From the NCBI RefSeq assembly GCF_009455685.1, contig NZ_QPES01000001.1, forward strand, positions 62,001-126,000: DNA of 64,000 nucleotides, read 5' to 3'. The stretch is from Paraburkholderia hayleyella (GTDB lineage: Bacteria > Pseudomonadota > Gammaproteobacteria > Burkholderiales > Burkholderiaceae). Made by a program: the position numbers and the translations under genes. The notes beneath the pieces were generated by a model. That model was not told the DNA's origin and did no database searches. It saw only the letters and a list, made by a program, of their open reading frames with translations. Of the stretch, positions 37,538 to 45,603 are shown piece after piece (positions within the stretch are counted from its first letter, which is position 1; each line of letters opens with the position of its first letter).

Positions 37538-38614
37538 TCAGACAAGGCAGGCATTTAGTCCGTCGGTAATCAGGTCTTGCGGCAGGTCGATACCGATAAA
37601 AACCATCTTGCTGGATTTTTTCTCAATGGGTTGCCATTTGGATGCCAGATCGCTGCCCATCATCTGATGCACGCCCTGGAACACCACCTTGCGGTCAACG
37701 CCTTTCATCGCAAGCACGCCTTTGTAGCGCAACAGCCGCTCACCATAAATTTGCAAGATACCGCCCAGAAAATCTTCCAGCTTGTTCGGATCGAATGGCC
37801 GGTCACTGCGAAAGACAAACGATTTGATCTTGTCGTCGTGATGCACATGGTGATGATGAGCGTCATGACCGCAATCAGTGTGATCACCGTGGTCATGGCC
37901 GCAACTGGCATGATCGTGGTCATGGTCATGGTCATGGCCGTGGTCATGATGCGCGTGATCATCCTCGGCAAGAAACGCCGGGTCGATTTCCAGCTTGGCG
38001 TTGAGATTAAACCCTCGCAGATCAAAAATTTCCTTGAGGTCGACTTCGCCGAAATTCACTGTCCGGATAGCGGCCTTCGGGTTCATGTGCATCAGGCGGT
38101 GACGCAGGCCCGATAACGTCGGTTCGTCCACCAGGTCCGCCTTCGTGATGAACAGCCGATCGGCAAAGCCTATCTGGCGCTGCACGACCTCGTGTTCATC
38201 AAGCTGCTGGTTCGCATGCTTCGCGTCCACCAGAGTGATGATGGCGTCGAGCAAAAAAGCGTCAGCGATTTCGTTATCCATGAAAAACGTCTGCGCCACC
38301 GGGCCAGGATTGGCCAGGCCCGTGGTTTCGATCACGACACGCTCGAAATCCAGCTCGCCCGCGCGCTTTTTCTCAGCCAGATCGCCCAGCACACGGGCCA
38401 GATCGCCGCGAATCGTGCAGCAAATACAGCCGTTGCTCATCTGGATGATTTGCTCATTGGTGTCTTGCACGAGAATTTCGTTGTCGATGTTCTCTTCGCC
38501 GAATTCATTCTCGATGACGGCGATTTTCATGCCGTGCTTCTCGCTCAGGATGCGCTTGAGCAGTGTGGTTTTACCGCTACCGAGAAAGCCGGTCAGGATG
38601 GTAACTGGAATCAT
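37538..38614 (-). CDS. CobW/COG0523-family GTPase (putative zinc metallochaperone)
   Basis: A 358-residue G3E-family P-loop GTPase. Walker A is GFLGSGKTTLLKRIL near residue 8, the metal-binding CxCC motif is SNGCICCTIRGDL near 62, and the guanine motif is ITKADLVD near 158. A long His/Asp run (residues about 215-260, over 20 His) separates it from the CobW C-terminal domain, a classic zinc-buffering linker. COG0523 proteins often deliver zinc under starvation. It precedes dksA on the same strand. The substrate metal is inferred, not shown. Confidence 0.9.
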   Translation of the reverse strand: MIPVTILTGFLGSGKTTLLKRILSEKHGMKIAVIENEFGEENIDNEILVQDTNEQIIQMSNGCICCTIRGDLARVLGDLAEKKRAGELDFERVVIETTGLANPGPVAQTFFMDNEIADAFLLDAIITLVDAKHANQQLDEHEVVQRQIGFADRLFITKADLVDEPTLSGLRHRLMHMNPKAAIRTVNFGEVDLKEIFDLRGFNLNAKLEIDPAFLAEDDHAHHDHGHDHDHDHDHASCGHDHGDHTDCGHDAHHHHVHHDDKIKSFVFRSDRPFDPNKLEDFLGGILQIYGERLLRYKGVLAMKGVDRKVVFQGVHQMMGSDLASKWQPIEKKSSKMVFIGIDLPQDLITDGLNACLV

Positions 38615-38770
38615 GTTGAGCCTGTTTTATGTGCCTGAATCAGAAAGCACGGCAATCAAGACAAACGCCGCGCGAACCGGTTCGATATTGAAACATACCT
38701 GTCCAATGACGCCGTCGTCGCGGGATATGACCCCACAACGCCACGTCATGCCACGCGAAACTATGCGCGC

Positions 38771-40021
38771 TCATACAACTTGCAGCAATAAGCCTTTCAG
38801 GTACTCGCCTTCCGGAAAAGCGCTCAGCAGCGGATGGTCCACCCCCGCTCCGAGTCGCTTCAGGATGCGGGTATCCACACGGGCATCGGCCGCCGCGCCC
38901 GCCACGATCTTCTGGAACAGCGCGGCATCAATCGCCCCCGAACACGAGTAAGTAAACAGCAGCCCGCCCGGACGCAACAGCCGCAAACCGGTCAGATTGA
39001 TGTCCTTGTACGCGCGTGCGGCCCGGTCCACATGCTCGCGCGAGGGTGCGAATTTCGGCGGGTCCAGAACGACCAGGTCGAAGCGCTCACCTTCATCGTG
39101 CAGGTGGCGCAGCATTTTGAAGGCGTCGGCATCGAGCCAGGTCGCGCGCGCCTCATCAAAGCCATTCGCGCTCACGTTGCGCGCGGCTAACGCCAGCGCC
39201 TCGCCCGATGAATCCACCGACACCACCCGCCGGGCCCCGCCCGCGAGCGCGGCCAGCGAGAAACCACCGGTATAGCAAAAGCAGTTCAGCACGTCACGCC
39301 CAGCGGCCATCTGCCGCACCAACGCCCGATTATCGCGTTGATCCACATAAAACCCGGTCTTGTGGCCATGCAACACGTCGACGTGATACCGCACACCGTT
39401 TTCGCTAACGATGAGCGTCTCAGGGGGCATCTCGCCCGCCAGTACCCCAGTGGTTTGCTCCAGCCCTTCTTTCGCGCGAATCGCCACATCGGAGCGTTCA
39501 TAGACATTCGGGCAGCCCGTCACGGCCACCAGCGCCGCCACAATGGCGCCTTTCCACGCCTCGACGCCGGCCGCCATGAACTGGCAGACCAGTTGGCCGT
39601 AGTGTGGCGCCATGACGGCGGTGTAGTAATCGACGATCAGGCCTGGCAAGCCGTCGGCCTCGCCAAAAACCAGACGCACGACCGAAGGGAGTCCCTGTGG
39701 GACGACCGAAGGAAGTCCCTGTGGCAACGCATCCGTGTCATGCACCATCGCCTGGCGATGCGCCAGCGCGCGCTGGATACGTCGCTTGAAAAACGCATGA
39801 TCGACCGGTTCGGTTTCGTCGAAACTCCACACTCGCGCGCGAATCTGTGACTGCGGGCTCCATGCCGCGCGTGCCAGAAAACGGCCATCATGCGCACGCA
39901 CCAGCACCGTCGCGCCAGAGGCCGGTTTACCTTCCACTCGCTCGATCGCGTTTTCGTAAATCCATGGATGGCGGCGTAACAGCGATTTTTCTTTCGATGG
40001 TTTCAGCGTGACGATATTCAT
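38771..40021 (-). CDS. rlmI: RlmI-like 23S rRNA (cytosine-C5) methyltransferase
   Basis: A 416-residue class I SAM-dependent RNA methyltransferase with an N-terminal PUA-like domain (RRHPWIYENAIERVEG) and a Rossmann domain: NCFCYTGGFSLAALAGGA near residue 240, then VVLDPPKFAPSR near 310, and a late FTYSCSGAI with the catalytic-type Cys. This is the RlmI family, which makes m5C1962 in 23S rRNA. The ATG at 40021 (MNIVTLKPSKEKS) fits better than the in-frame start at 40051. An eight-residue tandem duplication PQGLPSVV lies near residue 105. Confidence 0.88.
   Translation of the reverse strand: MNIVTLKPSKEKSLLRRHPWIYENAIERVEGKPASGATVLVRAHDGRFLARAAWSPQSQIRARVWSFDETEPVDHAFFKRRIQRALAHRQAMVHDTDALPQGLPSVVPQGLPSVVRLVFGEADGLPGLIVDYYTAVMAPHYGQLVCQFMAAGVEAWKGAIVAALVAVTGCPNVYERSDVAIRAKEGLEQTTGVLAGEMPPETLIVSENGVRYHVDVLHGHKTGFYVDQRDNRALVRQMAAGRDVLNCFCYTGGFSLAALAGGARRVVSVDSSGEALALAARNVSANGFDEARATWLDADAFKMLRHLHDEGERFDLVVLDPPKFAPSREHVDRAARAYKDINLTGLRLLRPGGLLFTYSCSGAIDAALFQKIVAGAAADARVDTRILKRLGAGVDHPLLSAFPEGEYLKGLLLQVV
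39677..39724. repeat. 24-bp in-frame tandem duplication inside the rlmI-like gene
   Basis: Two adjacent 24-base units (39677-39700 and 39701-39724) differ at two positions and duplicate PQGLPSVV in the protein. The reading frame is kept. Confidence 0.85.
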
Positions 40022-40127
40022 GACTTCGTGAAGGTTCCAGCCAGTAAGCAAGACAAGGGGACCGCACAGCGCGGCATCAACATCGGTTCAAAAGTCTCCG
40101 GGGTCTCCGGGTGAGTCAGCCGCGTGT

Positions 40128-41051
40128 TCAGTCACGTTTTTTGGCGCGGGGATGCGCCGCGTCGTAAACGCGTGCCAGATGCTGAAAATCGAGCGCCGTA
40201 TACACCTGGGTCGACGCGATACTGGAGTGGCCGAGCAACTCCTGTACCGCGCGCAAATCACCGCTCGATTGCAGCATGTGCGTGGCAAACGAATGGCGCA
40301 GCACGTGCGGATGCACATTGGCCGGAATGCCGGCGACAAGCGCCGCAAGTTTCACCCGGTCACGCACGCTGTTCATCGGCATCCGCTTGCCACGCGTCGA
40401 AAGAAACAAGGGGTCGGGATCGTCACGCAGCAATTGCGGCCGCGCAACGAGCCAGGCCCGCAGCGCGTCGAGCGCTTTCGCACCTACCGGTACGATGCGT
40501 TCCCGGCGGCCCTTGCCCAACACCTTCACTTCCGCCGCCTCCAGATTAAGCCAGCTACTGGAGCGGTAGCCGTCATGGTCAGCGTACTGGACATCCAGCG
40601 CAGTCAGCTCCGCCAGACGCAAACCCGATGAATAAAACAGTTCGAGAATCGCGTGATCGCGCAAACCCACTGCGCCGGGCATGACGGGGGCTTCCATCAA
40701 GGTATGGGCATCATCAACGGCCAGCGCCTTGGGCAAGGGTTTGAGCTGCTTCGGTGCCCGCACGGCGCCCACCGGGTTCGACGGCAGCGCCACCCGCGTA
40801 GCGAACCAGCGGTAAAACGCACGCCATGCAGAAAGCCGGTGCGCCAGCGCACGTGCCGATAAACCTGCGCCATGGGCGCGTACCACCGCACCGCGAATAT
40901 CACTTGCGCTCAGGCTGACAAGCGGACGGTTCGCAGCCAGCCGCTTGAGTTCTTCGAGTTCGTGGGTATAGCTGCGCAGGGTGTGCGCCGACAGCCGCCG
41001 CTCGTGCTCAAGAAGCGACAGGTAAGCGGCAATCTGCTCGGCGTCAGTCAC
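40128..41051 (-). CDS. xerC: Tyrosine recombinase XerC
   Basis: XerC resolves chromosome dimers at dif with XerD. The 307-residue protein has a SAM-like N-terminal domain (LEHERRLSAHTLRSYTHEL) and the catalytic set: Arg in YSSGLRLAEL near residue 158, Lys in LGKGRRERIVPV, HVLRHSFATHML near 255, LLGHSSIAST and the Tyr in STQVYTALD. Order on the strand is LpxL-like gene, dapF, DUF484, xerC, with 23 bases after DUF484, the classic dapF-DUF484-xerC block. Confidence 0.94.
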   Translation of the reverse strand: MTDAEQIAAYLSLLEHERRLSAHTLRSYTHELEELKRLAANRPLVSLSASDIRGAVVRAHGAGLSARALAHRLSAWRAFYRWFATRVALPSNPVGAVRAPKQLKPLPKALAVDDAHTLMEAPVMPGAVGLRDHAILELFYSSGLRLAELTALDVQYADHDGYRSSSWLNLEAAEVKVLGKGRRERIVPVGAKALDALRAWLVARPQLLRDDPDPLFLSTRGKRMPMNSVRDRVKLAALVAGIPANVHPHVLRHSFATHMLQSSGDLRAVQELLGHSSIASTQVYTALDFQHLARVYDAAHPRAKKRD

Positions 41052-41074
41052 GGCACGGGCCTTGGGTGAAGTGT

Positions 41075-41833
41075 TCAGCGTGGCAACAGACGGCTCAGCG
41101 CAGCGCTGGCGAGCGTGCCAATCTGCGTCAGAAAATCGGTGGCCATCCCTGCGTGGAAGCGCCGCGGGTCGGGCGAGCCCATCACCAGCAAGCCAAAAGC
41201 GGGGGCGTCCGCCCCCGCTTGCGGATCGCGCAGGGCCAGCAACACGATCGACTCGGTCTTCTCGCTGTCATCAGGCACGGACGCCGTGCCAGCGGCAGCG
41301 GCAGCGGCAGCGGCTGAAGCCTCGCCTTCCAGGCTAGCCGCTGCAGCCGTAGCGGAAGGCAAAAGCCACTGGGCTGCTTCAAAGCCGCTATTCGCGCCGC
41401 AATAGGGCACCACGAGGCTATTGGCGAAGAGACGCATTTCTTCACCCGCCTGGCGGGTGAAATCCGCTTGCCTATAAGGCTCCGCGACGCCCCAGACGCG
41501 CAATGCCGCCTGCGGCACCTCGAACACTTCACGCAGCCCCGCAGCGATCACCTGCGGTAGCGCATGAGGATCGCGCTCCGCAGCCACCCGCGCGGTCCAG
41601 TGACAAAAATGCGTAGCCATGCTGTCGTTTTCATGGCCGTAGCGCAGCAGTTCCGCCAAACGCCGTTCCAGCATCTTGTTTTTTTCGCGCAGTATTTCTA
41701 TTTGCCGCTCCTGCAACGACACAGCAGCCTTGCCATGAGGATTCGCCAGCCGGACAGCAGCCAGCACCTCGGCATGCTCGACAAAGAAGTCAGGCGTGGC
41801 AAGCAGGTATGCAGCGATTTCTCGATCGTTCAT
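41075..41833 (-). CDS. DUF484 family GAF-like protein
   Basis: A 252-residue member of DUF484, found between dapF and xerC in many proteobacteria. The N-terminus (REIAAYLLATPDFFVEHAEVL, then LQERQIEILREKNKMLERRL) is the hallmark; a GAF-like domain follows. Around residues 165-195 there is an Ala-rich low-complexity stretch (two Ala runs separated by SLEGEAS), encoded by GCN repeats, that interrupts the GAF-like part. Function is unknown; a nucleotide-second-messenger or septum link has been suggested only by context. Confidence 0.85.
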   Translation of the reverse strand: MNDREIAAYLLATPDFFVEHAEVLAAVRLANPHGKAAVSLQERQIEILREKNKMLERRLAELLRYGHENDSMATHFCHWTARVAAERDPHALPQVIAAGLREVFEVPQAALRVWGVAEPYRQADFTRQAGEEMRLFANSLVVPYCGANSGFEAAQWLLPSATAAAASLEGEASAAAAAAAAGTASVPDDSEKTESIVLLALRDPQAGADAPAFGLLVMGSPDPRRFHAGMATDFLTQIGTLASAALSRLLPR

Positions 41834-41913
41834 GGTTTCCGCTCATGGGCCCGTTAAGGCAAATTGACGCGCGCCCAGGCCATGGGCGCAGCAATGAAGA
41901 AGAGATTAGCCGA

Positions 41914-42777
41914 TTAGTCAGCGAGCTCGATTTCGCCTTCGAAAACAGTCGCGGCGGGCCCCGCCATCAGTAAGGTCGCATGCTCATCGGCGGCATCCCA
42001 GGCAATGGTGAGCACCCCGCCATGCGTTTGCACCTCGACCGGCGAATCGAGCAGCCCCCGGCGCAGGCCTGCCGCCACCGCAGCACAAGCCCCCGTGCCA
42101 CAGGCCAGCGTCTCGCCCGCGCCGCGTTCGTAGACGCGCAGCTTGAGCGCATGACGCCCGACAATCTGCATGAAGCCTGCGTTGACGCGCTGGGGAAAGC
42201 GCGAATGATGTTCGACCAGCGGCCCCTCAAGCGCGACAGGAAAAGCCTCCACGTCGGCGACAACCTGCACCGCATGCGGATTGCCCATCGACACCACCGA
42301 CACCCAGCGCGTCAAACCGTTGATTTCCAGCGGCCACAGCGCCTCGCGGCCTTCCCGGCGCGGCGTGAGCCCGCGGGTATCGAACGGCACGCGCTCCGGC
42401 TCGAACACGGGGTGCCCCATATCCACGAGCACTTCGCCATTGGCTTGCAACGTCAGCGTAAGCAGCCCGTTTTGCACCTGAACCCGAATGCTGCGGTTCG
42501 TAGTCAGCCCTTTATCGTGGACAAATTTGACGAAGCAACGCGCACCATTGCCGCAATGCTCGACCTCGCCGCCATCGGCATTGAAGATGCGATAGCGGAA
42601 ATCAACGCCCGCGATACCGGACGGCTCAACCAGCAATAACTGGTCCGCGCCGACACCGCGGTGCCTGTCGGCCAGTGCACGCACTGTTTCCGGGGTCAGG
42701 ACGAGGGGCTGGGTATAGCCGTCGAGCACAATGAAATCGTTGCCCGCGCCATGCATTTTGGTGAATTTCAGTTTCAT
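41914..42777 (-). CDS. dapF: Diaminopimelate epimerase DapF
   Basis: DapF converts LL- to meso-diaminopimelate for lysine and peptidoglycan synthesis. The 287-residue protein has both catalytic cysteines: CGNGARCFVKFV near residue 75 and LACGTGACAAVAAG near 225. The N-terminus LKFTKMHGAGNDFIVLDG is canonical. It lies 80 bases before DUF484 and 137 bases after the acyltransferase gene on the same strand. Confidence 0.97.
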   Translation of the reverse strand: MKLKFTKMHGAGNDFIVLDGYTQPLVLTPETVRALADRHRGVGADQLLLVEPSGIAGVDFRYRIFNADGGEVEHCGNGARCFVKFVHDKGLTTNRSIRVQVQNGLLTLTLQANGEVLVDMGHPVFEPERVPFDTRGLTPRREGREALWPLEINGLTRWVSVVSMGNPHAVQVVADVEAFPVALEGPLVEHHSRFPQRVNAGFMQIVGRHALKLRVYERGAGETLACGTGACAAVAAGLRRGLLDSPVEVQTHGGVLTIAWDAADEHATLLMAGPAATVFEGEIELAD

Positions 42778-42914
42778 CGCGCCATTGTAATGGGACTCGA
42801 TGAAGATTCGACGCCCGCCCCAGCCGGACCATTCCCGCCACCGTTCGGAACGGCGCCCTCAAGCGTGCAGCCAAAGCCGCGTCATGAACACGTCCGCCAG
42901 CACCCTTCGCGTCG

Positions 42915-43799
42915 TCAATAAACGCTCGGCTCACCGGGCGGGCGCGTCTTGAAGCGCTTGTGCACCCAGTAATACTGCTCTGGCATCAACGGAATCTGCT
43001 GTTCAAGAAAGGCGTTCATGCGGCGGGCATCCGTATCGTCATCGCCCGTTGGATAGTTTTCCCAAGGCTTGAACACCTTGAGCCGATAGCCTTTGTAATT
43101 GGGCAGCACCTCGCCGATAAATGGCACCACCTGGGCCCGCCCGACTTTCGCCAGCCGTCCGACAGCGGTCAGCGTGCAGGTCGGCACGCCAAAAAACGGC
43201 ACGAACGTCGAATTACGCATGCCGTAATCCATATCAGCGCCCAGCATCACCGGCTTGCGTTCACGCAGCCAGCGCAACACCACGCGCGCGGCGTCAGCGC
43301 GGCTTACCATTTCGGCATCGAAGCGCCCACGTGCCGCCTTGGCAACAGCTTCCAGCTCGGGGTTCGACATCGGCTGATAAAGCGAGCCACAGGTACGCTG
43401 AAGCGAGTAATTCAGAAAAATCGAACCCGCTTCGATACCAACGAAATGAAACCCCAGAAACAGCGTGGGCGGCAAATCAGGATCGGTGAGATCAATCGCG
43501 CTCTCGACCTGAATCAGTTTTTCGAGTTTTTCCGCTGAGCCGAACCATTGCACGCTACGTTCGAGATAACTGCGGATCGCATGACGAAAATGTTTTTGCG
43601 CAATGATTTCACGCTGCTCGCTACTCCATTGCGGAAAGCACAACGACAAGTTGATATGAACGATCCGTTTGCGCCGGCTGGGAATCTGGTACAACAACCA
43701 GCCCAGCCCATCTCCTAGCCGCGCGACAAACCCATAAGGCAGCAGCGCAAATAACTTCAACAGCCCAATGGCCAGTTTCGCGCCTAAACGGCTCAGCAT
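42915..43799 (-). CDS. lpxL: Lipid A biosynthesis lauroyl-type acyltransferase (LpxL/HtrB family)
   Basis: A 294-residue membrane-associated acyltransferase that adds a secondary acyl chain to lipid A. One N-terminal hydrophobic segment (AIGLLKLFALLPYGFVARLG) precedes the family domain. The H-x4-E catalytic motif is in FLGFHFVGIEAG near residue 125. GGAGG precedes the ATG at 43799; longer in-frame extensions upstream are not supported. It is divergent from metK. Acyl length cannot be read from the sequence. Confidence 0.9.
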   Translation of the reverse strand: MLSRLGAKLAIGLLKLFALLPYGFVARLGDGLGWLLYQIPSRRKRIVHINLSLCFPQWSSEQREIIAQKHFRHAIRSYLERSVQWFGSAEKLEKLIQVESAIDLTDPDLPPTLFLGFHFVGIEAGSIFLNYSLQRTCGSLYQPMSNPELEAVAKAARGRFDAEMVSRADAARVVLRWLRERKPVMLGADMDYGMRNSTFVPFFGVPTCTLTAVGRLAKVGRAQVVPFIGEVLPNYKGYRLKVFKPWENYPTGDDDTDARRMNAFLEQQIPLMPEQYYWVHKRFKTRPPGEPSVY

Positions 43800-43903
43800 G
43801 CAGCGCCTCCGTGCAAAAGACCGAACTCTATTGCGTCTGGTCAATATCAAAATAGTAAAAATACGACGCGCGGGGGTATTCGGCGGCCGATTAAAGAGTT
43901 CGC

Positions 43904-43909
43904 TATAAT
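43904..43909 (+). promoter_or_regulatory. Consensus -10 box of metK
   Basis: A perfect TATAAT, with transcription expected near 43916. The -35 region is poor. The long inverted repeat listed next overlaps the predicted start point. Confidence 0.55.
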
Positions 43910-43911
43910 AA

Positions 43912-43952
43912 TGGCTTCGCCGAGTTAATAGACAACTTGCGGGGCGAAGCCA
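43912..43952. promoter_or_regulatory. 10-bp perfect inverted repeat at the metK transcription start
   Basis: TGGCTTCGCC (43912-43921) and GGCGAAGCCA (43943-43952) are perfect complements, with AGTT/AACT inside. It could be an operator or a leader stem. A second small inverted repeat, GTGAC/GTCAC, follows at 43961-43985. Confidence 0.55.
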
Positions 43953-44078
43953 GCCAGTATGTGACTCACAGCAGCCTGGCGTCACACATCAGCCAAGTTT
44001 TCCGCTAAAGCGTCGCCGCTTCAATTCTCCGAAGCTGGCTACGTGAACCCTAACCGTAACCACGCAGGAGTTTCAAAA

Positions 44079-45266
44079 GTGGCTAATAATTTCCTCTTCA
44101 CTTCTGAATCTGTTTCAGAAGGCCATCCCGATAAAGTCGCGGATCAAATCTCCGACGCCATCCTCGATGCCATCCTGACGCAAGACAAATATTCCCGTGT
44201 CGCAGCCGAAACACTGTGCAACACGGGCCTTGTCGTTTTAGCAGGTGAAATCACCACGACGGCCAACGTCGATTACATTCAGATCGCCCGCGAAACCATC
44301 AAGCGCATCGGCTACGACAACACCGATTACGGCATTGATTACCGTGGTTGCGCCGTGCTTGTCGCCTATGACAAACAGTCACCGGATATTGCCCAGGGCG
44401 TCGACCGCGCGCATGACAACAATCTCGATCAGGGTGCGGGCGATCAGGGCCTGATGTTCGGCTATGCCTGCGACGAAACCTCCGAACTCATGCCCTTGCC
44501 GATCCACCTGTCGCACCGTCTGGTCGAGCGCCAGGCTAACCTGCGCCGCGATGGCCGCCTGCCCTGGCTGCGCCCGGATGCAAAATCACAGGTCACCGTG
44601 CGCTACGTCGATGGCAAGCCGCACTCCATCGACACCGTCGTGCTGTCCACCCAGCACGCACCCGATATCGAACTGTCGATGCTGCGCGAAGCTGTCATCG
44701 AAGAAGTCATCAAGCCAACCCTGCCTGCCGAATTGCTCAAGGGCGATATCAAGTTCCTCGTGAACCCCACTGGCCGTTTCGTGATTGGCGGCCCGCAAGG
44801 CGATTGCGGCCTCACGGGGCGCAAGATCATCGTCGATACCTACGGCGGTGCCGCACCGCACGGTGGCGGCGCGTTCTCGGGCAAAGACCCGTCGAAGGTT
44901 GACCGCTCAGCGGCCTACGCCGGCCGCTATGTGGCGAAGAATATCGTCGCAGGGGGGCTGGCTTCGCGCTGCCTGATTCAGGTGTCGTATGCCATTGGCG
45001 TGGCCGAGCCCACCTCGGTCATGGTGAACACGTTTGGCACGGGCCGGGTATCGGATGCGACCATCACGCGTCTGGTGCAAGAGCACTTCGACCTGCGACC
45101 CAAAGGCATCATCCAGATGCTCGACCTGCTGCGTCCGATCTACGAAAAAACCGCTGCCTACGGCCACTTCGGCCGCGAAGAGCCGGAATTTTCATGGGAA
45201 GCTACCGACAAAGCCCTCGCGCTGGCCGAAGCCGCTGGCACGGAACCCGTCGCGGCCGTCGCCTGA
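44079..45266 (+). CDS. metK: S-adenosylmethionine synthetase MetK
   Basis: MetK makes S-adenosylmethionine from methionine and ATP. The 395-residue protein has the standard signatures: FTSESVSEGHPDKVADQISDA at the N-terminus, GAGDQGLMFGYA near residue 120, and GGGAFSGKDPSKVDRS near 265. The GTG at 44079 is preferred because CAGGAG lies nine bases before it and family proteins start there; an in-frame GTG at 44043 gives a 12-residue extension. The leader holds a long inverted repeat, and a strong terminator follows the gene. Confidence 0.97.
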   Translation: MANNFLFTSESVSEGHPDKVADQISDAILDAILTQDKYSRVAAETLCNTGLVVLAGEITTTANVDYIQIARETIKRIGYDNTDYGIDYRGCAVLVAYDKQSPDIAQGVDRAHDNNLDQGAGDQGLMFGYACDETSELMPLPIHLSHRLVERQANLRRDGRLPWLRPDAKSQVTVRYVDGKPHSIDTVVLSTQHAPDIELSMLREAVIEEVIKPTLPAELLKGDIKFLVNPTGRFVIGGPQGDCGLTGRKIIVDTYGGAAPHGGGAFSGKDPSKVDRSAAYAGRYVAKNIVAGGLASRCLIQVSYAIGVAEPTSVMVNTFGTGRVSDATITRLVQEHFDLRPKGIIQMLDLLRPIYEKTAAYGHFGREEPEFSWEATDKALALAEAAGTEPVAAVA

Positions 45267-45340
45267 ATGCATCTGGCACGCTAAACCGGAACCTGAATCC
45301 GAATCGATTAAACGGTTTCTTTTCCGGTTAACTTTCCTGA

Positions 45341-45373
45341 AAACCCGCCTGACTTCTGTCTGGCGGGTTTTTT
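45341..45373 (+). terminator. Intrinsic terminator of metK
   Basis: AAACCCGCC pairs with GGCGGGTTT across a 12-base loop, followed by a T-run. It lies about 75 bases after the metK stop. The remainder of the 337-base gap to the next gene shows no other feature I can support. Confidence 0.9.
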
Positions 45374-45603
45374 GTTGCCCGAAAAGCAGCTCATCATGCG
45401 TATTGAATTTCCCTGCAAGCCGGGCAGTAAAAATAGCTTTTACAAGCTTCCAGCCTGCAAATCTGCTCCTTTATGATCGCGCCTCCATGCATTCAACCTG
45501 ACCCGGCCAGGCAGCCCATGTCTTCACGCAGAGGGCTCTAACGGCCGTCATCGCTTCTCTCAGCGGACGCTGCCTGGCACGCCACCAAGCCGTCCAGGAA
45601 ATC

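Noticed and set aside
37577..38116. Met/Val-rich plus-strand frame opposite the CobW gene
   Set aside because: It is antisense to the His/Asp-rich linker; repeated CAT codons produce ATG on the other strand.
43850..44078. SAM or SAH riboswitch before metK
   Set aside because: Only simple inverted repeats are present; I could not match any known aptamer core.
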